Notes: generated from the sequence alone by a model not told the origin. A stretch of DNA of 64,000 nt from Clostridium drakei (GCF_000633595.2 NZ_JIBU02000031.1:1-64000), one strand, 5' to 3'. Shown: positions 26,858 through 36,281, counted from the stretch's first letter. Numbers and translations: made by a program.

Positions 26858-27770
26858 TATCCTTGCCTCCAACTAATTTAGTAAAATAGTCCTCCAATGT
26901 TTCACCCATTGTCAGTATTTCTTTAATTCCTATATTGTGCTTAGCTAATGTTAATGTAATTTTTTCTGAATCAAATTCATCATATATTCTTATGATATTG
27001 TCTGGAAAAATTTCATAATCTTTTATTCCAATTTCATCTTCTAAAATAATGGAAACATCTGAAGCATTTCTTACTTTTAAATGAAGATAAGTTTTGCATT
27101 TATTTGAAAACTCAATAGCTGTCATTTCTTTAATTAACTTTCCATTATTTATAAAGCCATATCTATTTGAAATCTGAGTAAGTTCGGATAATATGTGGCT
27201 TGATATTAAAATAGTGACTCCTCTTTCTCTATTCAGTTTAATTAAAAGTTCTCTTATTTCTTTTATTCCAATTGGATCTAATCCATTTATGGGTTCATCC
27301 AAAAGTAAAAGTTCTGGATCGCTTAAAAGTGCCATAGCAATTCCTAACCTTTGTTTCATTCCTAAAGAAAAATTCTTGGTTTTCTTTTTGCCAACATCTT
27401 CAAGACCTACTAAATTTAAAGCTTCATCAATACATTTAGTTCCAGGTATCCCCCTTTGAATCTTAATAAGTTCAAGATTTTCCCTAGCAGTCATATTAAG
27501 ATAAATAGCTGGTGATTCTATTAATGTACCAATTCTTCTTCTTTCCTTTATAAGTTCTTTTTCTTCACTATGTCCAAATAATTCAACTTGTCCTTCATCA
27601 GGTATTGCAAGTCCATCAAGTACTCTAATCATCGTTGTTTTACCAGCACCATTTTTCCCTATAAAGCCATATATGTCACCCTTCTTAATATTCATAGACA
27701 CATGGTCTAACACTTTATTCTTTCCATATATTTTTGTAATATTGTTAGATCTAATTGCATATTCATTCAT
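26850..27770 (-). CDS. ABC transporter ATPase, bacitracin/lantibiotic type (BcrA-like)
   Basis: A 306-residue ATPase with Walker A GKNGAGKTT, signature FSLGMKQRLG, Walker B LLLLDEPINGLDP and the switch in SSH. The about 85-residue C-terminal extension is typical of BcrA-type exporters. It is coupled to the permease gene by overlap and lies about 165 bases after the response regulator gene on the same strand. The predicted role is export of, or immunity to, a peptide antibiotic. Confidence 0.9.
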   Translation of the reverse strand: MNEYAIRSNNITKIYGKNKVLDHVSMNIKKGDIYGFIGKNGAGKTTMIRVLDGLAIPDEGQVELFGHSEEKELIKERRRIGTLIESPAIYLNMTARENLELIKIQRGIPGTKCIDEALNLVGLEDVGKKKTKNFSLGMKQRLGIAMALLSDPELLLLDEPINGLDPIGIKEIRELLIKLNRERGVTILISSHILSELTQISNRYGFINNGKLIKEMTAIEFSNKCKTYLHLKVRNASDVSIILEDEIGIKDYEIFPDNIIRIYDEFDSEKITLTLAKHNIGIKEILTMGETLEDYFTKLVGGKDNE

Positions 27771-27890
27771 TTTTAAGCTTCCTCCTTCTTATAAATCATG
27801 CTTTTATAATAAACAATGTTTTATAAGAAAAACTTACTAAAACATTTCAAAAGTATTAAATTTTTTAATTTTGCATCTTTTATAACAAAA

Positions 27891-27932
27891 CATTCCTCAC
27901 TGACAAACTCCACCTGAGTCTAAGAATCACTT
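27891..27932 (-). repeat. Partial copy of a dispersed intergenic element
   Basis: Directly after the response regulator stop codon, about 38 bases match a segment at 36349-36386 at about 31 positions by eye, with the core ACAAACTCCACCT identical. On the minus strand it begins AGTGATTCTTAGACTCAGG. Only the right end of the longer copy is present here. See the entry at 36282. Confidence 0.6.
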
Positions 27933-27937
27933 GATTT

Positions 27938-28636
27938 CTATTTTCTTAATCTATATCCCATTCCCCAAACTGTTTCTATATAATCCTTACCATCACCTGC
28001 ATTACATAACTTAGTTCTTAATCTGCTCACATGCACATTTATAGTGTTATATTCGCCTAAAAATTCTTCTTCCCATATACTCTCGAAAATATTGGATTTG
28101 CTGTACACCTTACTAGGATTTTTTAGTAATAACTCTAATATATCAAATTCTCTTGCAGTTAATGTTATTAATGTTTGTCCAACTTTTACTTCCTTACTTT
28201 CTATATTTAAACTAATATCTTTATATACTAAAATATTAGTTTTCTTTTCTTCACCTGTGGAAAATTCCAAATATCTTCTTAAATTAGATTTAACCCTTGC
28301 CACGACTTCATCCGGATCAAATGGCTTACAAATAAAATCATCTGCTCCTTTTTCTAATAATTCTAATTTAGTTTTCTTAGATGTCTTTGCACTTACCACA
28401 ATTATTGGTGCTTTTGTGATTTCTCTGATTTTTAATATAACTTCTTCTCCATTAATTCCTGGAATCATTAAATCTAGTAAAATCATATGCCATTTTTCGT
28501 TTTCCACACGCATTAAAGCTTCTGTACCTGAAAAAGCTGGTATAACATTATATCCTTTATTTTCAAGAATACTGCAAATCAATTTATTAATATCATTTTC
28601 ATCTTCAACTACTAAAATTTTAGCTCTTTTATCCAT
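27938..28636 (-). CDS. OmpR-family response regulator
   Basis: About 232 residues. The receiver has ILVVEDEND, the phosphoacceptor in MILLDLMIPG and the lysine in DFICKPFDPD; the C-terminal winged helix ends in the classic TVWGMGYRLRK. The ATG at 28636 follows GGGAG; an in-frame TTG 18 bases upstream is less likely. It heads the set regulator, ATPase, permease, kinase. The 167-base gap to the ATPase gene holds the repeat element and may contain a separate promoter for the transporter. Confidence 0.9.
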   Translation of the reverse strand: MDKRAKILVVEDENDINKLICSILENKGYNVIPAFSGTEALMRVENEKWHMILLDLMIPGINGEEVILKIREITKAPIIVVSAKTSKKTKLELLEKGADDFICKPFDPDEVVARVKSNLRRYLEFSTGEEKKTNILVYKDISLNIESKEVKVGQTLITLTAREFDILELLLKNPSKVYSKSNIFESIWEEEFLGEYNTINVHVSRLRTKLCNAGDGKDYIETVWGMGYRLRK

Positions 28637-28840
28637 ACTGTTCTCCCATTCCAATAAATATAAAATTATTTTTATTTTATAACTTACATATACATTTTAT
28701 CATAGATTATTTTTACATAATTGAAAAAATTTAATAATATTCTAATCTTATTAATAAAACTAAGATTTTATCTCATATGTAATAAATGAATTTTCTACTA
28801 ACCTAGGTAAATATCAATATTACCTTTAAGAATAATTTTA

Positions 28841-28865
28841 AAGGAATAGCTATACACTATTCCTT
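28841..28865 (-). terminator. Hairpin after the alanine racemase gene
   Basis: AAGGAATAG (28841-28849) pairs with CTATTCCTT (28857-28865), loop of 7. On the minus strand it is followed by an AT-rich but not pure T tract, so termination may be partial. A second weaker hairpin AGGTAA/TTACCT lies at 28805-28825. Confidence 0.55.
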
Positions 28866-28870
28866 CGAGA

Positions 28871-30055
28871 TCATTCTCTATATACTATTTTCACTAACTT
28901 ATTGTCCTTTATATAATGACGTGGAACCCTTTTGCTTATATTGCTAGTTATTTCTTGTGGTATAGTACCTGTTAACTTTGCCATATTCTCTACTGTTGTC
29001 TTTTCACTTGAGCTTTCTCCAATTAATATTACTTCATCTGAAACTTTAATATCATCAATATCTGTTACATCACTCATACACATATCCATACAAATACGAC
29101 CTACTATAGGAGCTACCTTTCCTTTTACAACAATTTCACCAACATTAGATAGTCGTCTATCATATCCATCAGCATATCCTATGCCAAGAGTAGCTATCTT
29201 GCTTGTTCTTTCTGTTCTAAAGGTTCTTCCATAACCTATATACGAACCTGCTTTAAGTTTTCTACTTGCAACAACATTGCATTTTAATGTCATAGTTGGC
29301 TTCAAATCTATAATATCATGATTAACATCTTCTGAAGGGTAATAACCATAATTTGCTATTCCTGGTCTTACTGCATCCAAATGAGTATAAGGTAAGTCTA
29401 TTAATGCTGCACTATTAGCCATATGCTTTATATTAATCTTTATATCTTTCTTTTCAAGCCTTTTATAAAAATCCAAATATCTTTTAAATTGCTTATTGCT
29501 GTAACTTTTATCTTTTTCATCTGCCGTTGAAAAATGTGAATACAGCCCTTCAATTATTATATTAGGCAATTGACTTATTTTATATATATCCTCTACACTT
29601 TGGGTTGTTGGTAAAAATCCTATTCTTCCCATACCAGTATCCACATTTATATGAATCTTTACATTTTTATTTAGTTTCTTAGCCACTTTGGATAACTTCT
29701 TTGCATAATCATAAGAAAGCACAGTTACTTCTAATTCATTGTTTATTATATCTTCGGCATTATTATGACTAATATCCTTACCATACTTTAAAGGAGTGTA
29801 TCCAAAAATGAGAATAGGTGCCTTAATACCACTTTTTCTCAATTGTAATGCTTCTGAAAGAAGTGCTACTGCCAGCCTATCTGCTCCATTTTCAAGTAAT
29901 ATAGGAGCTAACTCTACAGCTCCATGTCCATAGGCATCAGCTTTAACTACACTTATTATTTCTTTACTTTTAGCAACTCTTCTTATTTCTCTAATATTAT
30001 GAATTACATTATCTATATTTATTTCTACCCATTCAGGATTGAAATACTTAAACAT
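28871..30055 (-). CDS. alr: Alanine racemase
   Basis: A 394-residue PLP enzyme that interconverts L- and D-alanine for peptidoglycan. The PLP lysine is K38 in VVKADAYGHG. Other conserved blocks are the VDTGMGRIGF region, HMANSAAL, DAVRPGIANYGYYP and GRICMDMCMSDVT, with the second-base tyrosine probably in GYGRTF. Length is normal. I prefer ATG 30055, since GGGTGAT lies upstream; a GTG nine bases earlier is also possible. It follows the MocR-like regulator gene on the same strand by about 85 bases. Clostridia often carry two racemases, so this may be the biosynthetic or a spore-linked copy. Confidence 0.95.
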   Translation of the reverse strand: MFKYFNPEWVEINIDNVIHNIREIRRVAKSKEIISVVKADAYGHGAVELAPILLENGADRLAVALLSEALQLRKSGIKAPILIFGYTPLKYGKDISHNNAEDIINNELEVTVLSYDYAKKLSKVAKKLNKNVKIHINVDTGMGRIGFLPTTQSVEDIYKISQLPNIIIEGLYSHFSTADEKDKSYSNKQFKRYLDFYKRLEKKDIKINIKHMANSAALIDLPYTHLDAVRPGIANYGYYPSEDVNHDIIDLKPTMTLKCNVVASRKLKAGSYIGYGRTFRTERTSKIATLGIGYADGYDRRLSNVGEIVVKGKVAPIVGRICMDMCMSDVTDIDDIKVSDEVILIGESSSEKTTVENMAKLTGTIPQEITSNISKRVPRHYIKDNKLVKIVYRE

Positions 30056-30140
30056 AAATATCACCCACTTTTTATTCTTTAGTTATTATCTATATATTCT
30101 CTTAAAATATAAGTGGTGAATATTTATATTATTGTGTACT

Positions 30141-31535
30141 TTATATTTTTTTCTTGATAGCCCTTCTAATTCGTTTTATTCCTTCTTCAATTTGTTCAAC
30201 ACTAAGATGTCCATATCCTAAACTAATCTTATTATTATGCCTTCCCTTATGAATAGCATATTTTTCAACTGGATATACTTTTACTTTTTCCTTATAAATT
30301 TTTTTCAATATATCTTCTGTAAATAAAATGTTTTTAAACTGTGTAACTAAATGTAGCCCAGCAGCCTCTCCTTCTATTGTATATTCACCTGCAAAATTAT
30401 AATTTAAACTTTTTATTAGTGCCTGACGCTTTTTACAGTACTCCTTTTTCATTTTTAAAATATGTCTTTCAAGTTTTCCTTCATTAATAAATTTTGCAAG
30501 CACAAGTTGTGATATGGATTCAGTATGTACATCTGAGTACATTTTTAAATTTAAATACTCAGGTATTAATGCTTCAGGTAGCAAAATGTATCCAAGCCTT
30601 AAAGCTGGTGCTAAAATTTTACTAAAAGAACCCATATATATTACTCTATTAGGATTTAACTCATAAAGTGAGCTTATTGGCTGACCTTCATAACGAAATT
30701 CACTATCATAATCATCTTCAATAATATAGCAATCTTTTTTCTCAGCAAATTTAATAAGTTCAATACGTCTTTGAATAGGAAGTACACCTCCCAGTGGAAA
30801 TTGGTGCGAAGGTGTAACATAAACAAATCCTACGTCATTTTCTGTTTTAATCATATCTGTCCTTATACCTTTATTATCAACTGGAACAGGATTTATTAAG
30901 TATCCACAAGATGAAATAACCTTTAATAATCCATAATGAACAGGGTCTTCCACAATAGCTTCCTTTTCTCTATTATATAATAAGTTTGATATCAAAGATA
31001 ATCCTTGTGTGGAACCTGAAACAATCATTATTTGTTGTGGCTTACAGTTAATTCCTCTCATTCTAAAAAGATATTTTGAAAGTGCTTGTCTCAATTCCAT
31101 TTCTCCTTCTGTATTACAATATCCGAAACTTGAAAAAGGTATATCTCTGTATACCTTATTAAACAATCTTCCCCATTCTTTCTTAGGGAACATTTCAAGC
31201 GCAGGAATGCCTGAACGAAATTTAATTACGTTATCATCATCCTCATATTTAAAGCTTTTAAAATGTTCTTCCACCTTTTTATCTATCTTAAAATTAATAC
31301 CTTTTGATACAGTAGTACCCGATCCGCTTTTGCTTTCAACATACCCTTCTGCCATAAGCTGTGCATAAGCTTCTAGCACAACATTTCTAGACACTTTTAA
31401 ATTTTGTGAAAGCCATCTAGTAGAAGGTAGCTTTTCTCCAGCTAATATTTTTTGTTCCAATATCATTGATTTAATTTGTTGATAAATCTGTCTTATGAGG
31501 GAGATCTCCATATTTTTATCAATATTCAACCACAT
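30141..31535 (-). CDS. MocR/PdxR-type regulator (GntR helix-turn-helix fused to aminotransferase)
   Basis: A 464-residue protein. Residues about 10-80 form a GntR winged helix (LPSTRWLSQNLKVSRNVV, AYAQLMAEGYVESKSGSGTTV). Residues about 110-460 are a fold-type I aminotransferase domain with the PLP lysine in GSFSKILAPALRLGY and the aspartate in YIIEDDYDSEFRYEG. Family members bind PLP and control vitamin B6, amino-sugar or amino-acid genes. It is divergent from a B3/B4-domain gene across 130 bases with a repeated operator, so that gene is the likely target. Confidence 0.92.
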   Translation of the reverse strand: MWLNIDKNMEISLIRQIYQQIKSMILEQKILAGEKLPSTRWLSQNLKVSRNVVLEAYAQLMAEGYVESKSGSGTTVSKGINFKIDKKVEEHFKSFKYEDDDNVIKFRSGIPALEMFPKKEWGRLFNKVYRDIPFSSFGYCNTEGEMELRQALSKYLFRMRGINCKPQQIMIVSGSTQGLSLISNLLYNREKEAIVEDPVHYGLLKVISSCGYLINPVPVDNKGIRTDMIKTENDVGFVYVTPSHQFPLGGVLPIQRRIELIKFAEKKDCYIIEDDYDSEFRYEGQPISSLYELNPNRVIYMGSFSKILAPALRLGYILLPEALIPEYLNLKMYSDVHTESISQLVLAKFINEGKLERHILKMKKEYCKKRQALIKSLNYNFAGEYTIEGEAAGLHLVTQFKNILFTEDILKKIYKEKVKVYPVEKYAIHKGRHNNKISLGYGHLSVEQIEEGIKRIRRAIKKKI

Positions 31536-31554
31536 AATTCAACATCTCCTAATC

Positions 31555-31606
31555 AAGTGGTTCTACTATATTTTGTATAAAGTGGATCTATTTAAACCAC
31601 TTTATA
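31555..31606. promoter_or_regulatory. MocR-type operator array in the divergent promoter region
   Basis: AAGTGGTTCTA (31555-31565) and AAGTGGATCTA (31580-31590) are direct repeats 25 bases apart. The second is also the left arm of a perfect 10-bp inverted repeat, TATAAAGTGG (31576-31585) with CCACTTTATA (31597-31606). Mixed direct and inverted repeats of this kind are typical of MocR-class regulators, which bind as large domain-swapped dimers. Confidence 0.65.
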
Positions 31607-31668
31607 TCTGTTAAGATTATAGCATACATAATATGAATTTATAATAAAACTGTAAGGAGTGTTGCAAA

Positions 31669-32337
31669 TTGCTGACTAAATCTGAAGATTTCAAAAAAGC
31701 TTATCCTGATGCTAAATTAGGAATCCTTGTAATGAATGATGTAAAAAACTTGAATACGAACCCAGAATTTATTAAAACTAAATTATTATTAAAAGAACAA
31801 TTATTAACACAATATAAAAATTATGATAGAAAAGATTTTGTTAAATCTGAACCTATGTGCTATTACAAAAATTATTATAAAAAGTTTAAAAAAACTTATC
31901 CCGTTTTACTTCAATTAGAATCAGTGGTGTTAAAATCAAATCCTATACCTAATGTTTCTACTATAGTTGAAGCTATGTTCATAGCAGAATTAAAAAACTT
32001 GCTTTTAACTGCAGCACATGATCTTGATAAAATTGAAGTACCTATTCAATTGAATTTAACCCATGGAACTGAAAGTTTTATTGGCATTTCTAGCAAGGAA
32101 CAATTTACTGCTGCAAATGATATGATGCTATCAGATCAAAAAGGTATTATATCTAGTATCCTAAATGGACCTGATTATAGAACCAGAATTACAAACGATA
32201 CAAAAAATGTGCTTTTTTGTGTCTATGCTCCTACTGGTATCAACGATATTACTATACATAACCATTTAAATGACATTATTAAATATGTTTCTATTTTTTC
32301 TCCTAATGCAAAAGTTCATTCACTTAACATATTCTAG
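31669..32337 (+). CDS. B3/B4-domain protein (phenylalanyl-tRNA synthetase beta-like fold)
   Basis: A 222-residue soluble protein of the free-standing B3/B4 family, related to the editing region of PheRS beta. Supporting stretches are PNVSTIVEAMFIAELKNLLLTAAHD and GTESFIGISSKEQF, which match the family around its ligand pocket. Free-standing members are proposed to act on aminoacyl or related small molecules; no activity is proven. The start is TTG at 31669 after AAGGAG. It is divergent from the MocR regulator and 34 bases before a flavodoxin-fold reductase, probably co-transcribed with it. Confidence 0.8.
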   Translation: MLTKSEDFKKAYPDAKLGILVMNDVKNLNTNPEFIKTKLLLKEQLLTQYKNYDRKDFVKSEPMCYYKNYYKKFKKTYPVLLQLESVVLKSNPIPNVSTIVEAMFIAELKNLLLTAAHDLDKIEVPIQLNLTHGTESFIGISSKEQFTAANDMMLSDQKGIISSILNGPDYRTRITNDTKNVLFCVYAPTGINDITIHNHLNDIIKYVSIFSPNAKVHSLNIF

Positions 32338-32371
32338 AAAATCTTAACAATATTAAAGGGGGATAATTAAA

Positions 32372-32926
32372 TTGGAAAAGAAAAATATATTAGTATTGAC
32401 TGGAAGTCCAAGAAAAAATGGAAATAGCGATAGAATGGCTGATGCCTTTATAAAGGGAGCACTATCAGTAGGCCATAAAGTTGTAAAATTTGAAACAGCA
32501 AGAAAAAAAATTCATGGCTGTAAAGCTTGTGGAACTTGCTGGATTAAAGGAAAACCTTGCTCTTTTCAAGATGATTTTGATGAACTTATACCTTCATTAG
32601 AATCAGCAGATATGTTAGTAATTTGCACGCCTTTGTATTGGTTTAGTTTTCCTACATATATCAAAGCTGCCATTGATAAGATGAATGCTTATTTGAAAGA
32701 AAATTGTAAACACCATTTAAAAATCAAAGAGAGCATATTGCTTACATGTGGTGCAGATGAAGGAATGAAAATATTTGATGGAATAATAATAACATATAAA
32801 CAAATTGTAAGCTATATGAATTGGAAAAATAGAGGAGTACTAACAGTACCAAATGTTAAAGAAAAAGGTGATATTGAAAAAACAGATGTACTTTGGAAAG
32901 CAGAAGAGTTAGGAAAGTCCATATAA
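32372..32926 (+). CDS. Flavodoxin-fold NAD(P)H reductase / iron-sulfur flavoprotein-like
   Basis: A 184-residue protein with the FMN phosphate loop TGSPRKNGNS at residues 10-19, and CKACGTCWIKGKPC, a cysteine cluster seen in NADPH-dependent FMN reductases related to iron-sulfur flavoproteins. CTPLYWFSFPTYIKAAIDKM is the conserved FMN-contact region. It likely reduces quinones, nitro compounds or metal sites. The start is TTG at 32372 after GGGGG. It lies 34 bases after the B3/B4 gene. Confidence 0.85.
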   Translation: MEKKNILVLTGSPRKNGNSDRMADAFIKGALSVGHKVVKFETARKKIHGCKACGTCWIKGKPCSFQDDFDELIPSLESADMLVICTPLYWFSFPTYIKAAIDKMNAYLKENCKHHLKIKESILLTCGADEGMKIFDGIIITYKQIVSYMNWKNRGVLTVPNVKEKGDIEKTDVLWKAEELGKSI

Positions 32927-33053
32927 AAAACTTTTTACCTATATTTCACAAATAATTATTGTATAGATCATATTTAAAGGTTGTAAATTGTTTAAATTTA
33001 AGATATTATTTATAAATACATACTTATAATTACATTACAATGAGGAAGTGAAT

Positions 33054-35624
33054 ATGATGGATAATAAAAAATTAAAAATTGTTGTAACTGGAGATATATG
33101 CATAAATTCGCTGCAGTGGATAACAGAACCACAAAATAATAAAGGTTTAAACTGGGAAACTCATTTAAACGTACATAGTATATTAAAATCAGGTGAATCA
33201 TTACTTTTGGCAAAACTTATGGCATTAGCTGTAGATGCAGATATACATTCACCTAAAATAGATGATATTGAAGCAAGTTTATCAAAGGATTTTCTACGTT
33301 CAATAGCTGAATTAGATCTTTTTCCTGCATATGCTGATAAAAAAAGTGATGACAAAGTATATAGAATAAAACGATTTTTAGGATTTACTGGTCCACTAAG
33401 TGATACTCCAAAGCTACTTCCCATAAATAATGATGATGCTAATACTGATATAGTTGTAATAGATGATGAAAATAATGGTTTCAATTCTAATGATGAATTT
33501 TGGCCCTTAGCATTAAAGACACATGAAAAATCTCCAATAGTTTTATATAAAATGAATAATCCTATTGGAACTAGTATCCTTTGGAAACAATTAGAAGAAG
33601 CTCATATTGAAAAAACTATAGTTATCATAAATGGAGATGATTTGCGTTCAAAGGGAGTTAATATAAGTAAAAGCCTTTCTTGGGAAAAAACAGCACAAGA
33701 ATTTTTATGGCAAATTCATAACAATCCTAATCTTGCTTTTCTAGCTAATTGTCATCACCTTATAGTTCCTTTAGGCCTTGAAGGTGCTATTTATTATAGA
33801 GATGAAGGAATAAATGAAGCTTATCTATACTTTATACCTTATGAATTTGAAGGAAGTTCTTTTAAAGATAATCAAGGTAAAATGTACGGGCTTACCTCTT
33901 GTTTTGTTGCTGGACTTACTCGCAGTATTGCCTTAGGAATGTATAATAAGGAAGAATTATCTTCATTAATATCAGAAGGAATACATGAAGGAATTGTTGC
34001 TGCACAAAAATACTTTGTAAGTGGTTTTGGAAAAAATGTTGAAAAATTCCAATTTCCTAATCCTTCAATATTCATTGAAGATGAAAATGACTTTATATAT
34101 AAGGATTTAATCCAAGATGTAAAAATACCTGATAAGGAAAATAACAACTATTGGTATATACTTAGTGATAAAAGTTCTGCTAATCTAGCTGAAATAGCAT
34201 ATAATATAGTAAAAAATGGAGTTAAAAATGTACTTAATTCTATACCCATTGCACAATTTGGAAATTTACAAACTGTAGATAGAACAGAAATCGAAAGTTA
34301 TAGAAGTATTAAAAACCTTATGTGTGAATATATTTCAAAGAAAAATGTTGTTAGACCTCTTTCCATATCTGTATTCGGAACTCCAGGTTCAGGAAAGTCC
34401 TTTGGTATAACAGAAATAGCTGACAGTATTGCACCAGAGTTAATTGAAAAACTAGATTTCAATTTATCTCAATTTAGAAGTCCACTAGATTTAATCAGTT
34501 CTTTTCATAAAATGAGAGATTTTTCATTAAAGGGTAAAATTCCACTAGTATTCTTTGATGAATTTGATTCTACTTTTGAAGGAAAATTAGGATGGTTAAA
34601 ATACTTTTTAGCACCTATGCAGGATGGAATATTTAGAGATGGAGATTCTGTACATCCTATAGGAAAAGCTATATTTGTATTTGCTGGTGGAACAAGCAGT
34701 ACTTTTAAGGAATTTATTGGTGAAGATATAAAGGAAGAAAATGAAAAGAAAAATTTCTTTATAGACTTTAAAGGTGCAAAAGGACCTGACTTTACAAGTA
34801 GGTTAAGAGGATATGTAAATATTTTAGGACCAAATCAAACAAATGAAAAAGATCAATTGTTTATAATTAGAAGAGCAATGCTTCTACGTTCTTTACTTGA
34901 AAGAAAAGTTCCTCATCTTATAAATGATGACGGAGAAGCTCAAATTGATAATGGTGTATTAAGAGCTTTATTAAAAATTAAAAGGTATAAACACGAATCA
35001 AGATCCATGGAAGCAATACTGGAAATGAGTATGTTAACTAATGCTAAAATTTGGGAACAATGTGACTTACCTTCTAAAGAACAACTTAAATTACACGTAG
35101 ATGAAGAACAATTTTTAAGGCACTTAATGCAAGATGCTTTTTATGGAGAAAAAATTGAAAATCTTGCAATAGCTATTCATAATAAATATAGAATACTTAA
35201 TGAAGAAAATACAAATATGGATCTCATAGATTTCCTTGTACCATGGGAAAAACTTAATGAAGAACTTAGAAATTCTAATCGTGAACAAGCTATGCATATT
35301 CCAAATTCACTGCTTAAAATTAACTATGACATCATTTCTGTTAAGAAAAGTCCAGGATATATCCAATTTACAGAAAGTGAATTAGAAATTTTGGCCAAGG
35401 ATGAACATAAGCGTTGGTGTCGTTATAGGAAAAGAAATGGATGGAAATACGGAGAAGTTAAAAATAATAAGGAAAAAACTGATCCAGCCATTGTCTCTTG
35501 GAGTAATTTATCACAAGAAAGAAAAAATAAAGTATACCAGATGGTTAATATTTGGCCAGAAATATTGGCAAAATCAAATTTCAAGTTAGAAAGATTAAAA
35601 TTTTTAGGTAATACTAACGTTTAA
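33054..35624 (+). CDS. Ribokinase-like / AAA ATPase / RyR-domain fusion protein
   Basis: About 856 residues with three regions. Residues about 1-330 resemble a PfkB/ribokinase fold (KIVVTGDICINSLQW at the start, then DIVVIDDENNGFN, TIVIINGDDLR, LIVPLGLEGAIYY). Residues about 385-600 are an AAA-type ATPase with Walker A TPGSGKS and Walker B LVFFDEFDS. The last about 75 residues carry a RyR domain (AKDEHKRWCRYRKRNGWKYGE, then WSNLSQERK). RyR repeats occur in eukaryotic ryanodine receptors and in scattered bacterial proteins suspected of ligand sensing. Function unknown. The start ATG 33054 follows TGAGG; GTG 33048 and ATG 33057 are alternatives. It is a single gene with a strong terminator. Confidence 0.8.
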   Translation: MMDNKKLKIVVTGDICINSLQWITEPQNNKGLNWETHLNVHSILKSGESLLLAKLMALAVDADIHSPKIDDIEASLSKDFLRSIAELDLFPAYADKKSDDKVYRIKRFLGFTGPLSDTPKLLPINNDDANTDIVVIDDENNGFNSNDEFWPLALKTHEKSPIVLYKMNNPIGTSILWKQLEEAHIEKTIVIINGDDLRSKGVNISKSLSWEKTAQEFLWQIHNNPNLAFLANCHHLIVPLGLEGAIYYRDEGINEAYLYFIPYEFEGSSFKDNQGKMYGLTSCFVAGLTRSIALGMYNKEELSSLISEGIHEGIVAAQKYFVSGFGKNVEKFQFPNPSIFIEDENDFIYKDLIQDVKIPDKENNNYWYILSDKSSANLAEIAYNIVKNGVKNVLNSIPIAQFGNLQTVDRTEIESYRSIKNLMCEYISKKNVVRPLSISVFGTPGSGKSFGITEIADSIAPELIEKLDFNLSQFRSPLDLISSFHKMRDFSLKGKIPLVFFDEFDSTFEGKLGWLKYFLAPMQDGIFRDGDSVHPIGKAIFVFAGGTSSTFKEFIGEDIKEENEKKNFFIDFKGAKGPDFTSRLRGYVNILGPNQTNEKDQLFIIRRAMLLRSLLERKVPHLINDDGEAQIDNGVLRALLKIKRYKHESRSMEAILEMSMLTNAKIWEQCDLPSKEQLKLHVDEEQFLRHLMQDAFYGEKIENLAIAIHNKYRILNEENTNMDLIDFLVPWEKLNEELRNSNREQAMHIPNSLLKINYDIISVKKSPGYIQFTESELEILAKDEHKRWCRYRKRNGWKYGEVKNNKEKTDPAIVSWSNLSQERKNKVYQMVNIWPEILAKSNFKLERLKFLGNTNV

Positions 35625-35630
35625 TTTTAA

Positions 35631-35681
35631 AAAGGCACTATACCATTATTCAAATTGTGGATAATGGTATAGTGCTTTTTT
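35631..35681 (+). terminator. Rho-independent terminator of the RyR fusion gene
   Basis: GCACTATACCATTAT (35635-35649) pairs perfectly with ATAATGGTATAGTGC (35661-35675), followed by six T. A-rich left flank makes it usable from the minus strand too. Confidence 0.9.
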
Positions 35682-35690
35682 AATTGTAGC

Positions 35691-36140
35691 TTATATCTTA
35701 AATTTGCTAAATATTTTTTCTAATTCTACTGCCATTTCAGACAATACTTCTGCAGCATTTGCAACTTCCTTCATAAGTGCACTTTGTTCTTCAGTAGATG
35801 CTGCTATATTCTGAGTACCCTCTGAAGATTTCTTTGTTATTTTAATATTTCCAATCATTTTCTGACTACTGGTTATATCTCCAGTAGTCACTCCTAAAAA
35901 TTGTTTATTTTCATCGTAAAAAGGTGCTGAAACTGTTACCATAGTAATCTTTGAAGTTTCATCATACTATGGTTTTGACCACACTACAGTTTTATTTGAA
36001 TTCTTCGCTATAGTATACCATTCTTGACTTGGATAGTTGTATTGTTCTGTAGAATACTCATCTGTATACACTATTTTACCATTATTTTCATGTACGTAAG
36101 GTCCAAAATATTTTATATTACTTTTATACTTATAATGTAA
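35691..36140 (-). pseudogene. Methyl-accepting chemotaxis protein remnant
   Basis: On the minus strand, about 60 codons of a dCache-type sensor (YFGPYVHENNGK, EWYTIAKNSNKTVVWSKP) run into an in-frame TAG at 35967-35969. They continue as YDETSKITMVTVSAPFYDENKQFLGVTTGDI and then jump directly to the tail of a chemoreceptor (NIAASTEEQSALMKEVANAAEVLSEM). The second transmembrane helix, HAMP and most of the signalling domain are missing, and there is no start. This is a gene decayed by internal deletion plus a nonsense change. Confidence 0.8.
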
Positions 36141-36214
36141 ATTTCTTTATTTGTTGTATAATATATATTTTATTTACTTATTATTGCTATTTCACACTTT
36201 TATAGGCCTTTTAA

Positions 36215-36272
36215 TATAAAAAATAAATGTGTTGGCTTTAAAATCTATATTTTATATACCAACACATTTATT
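36215..36272 (-). terminator. Terminator on the minus strand
   Basis: A perfect 14-bp stem, AATAAATGTGTTGG (36222-36235) with CCAACACATTTATT (36259-36272), loop of 23. On the minus strand it is followed by a T-rich run through about 36215. It lies beyond the repeat element that follows the GNAT gene. Confidence 0.7.
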
Positions 36273-36281
36273 CTATATAAG

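Noticed and set aside
35691-35942. Independent 83-residue chemotaxis gene
   Set aside because: Sensor-domain sequence continues upstream through a stop codon, so it is the 3' part of a decayed receptor.
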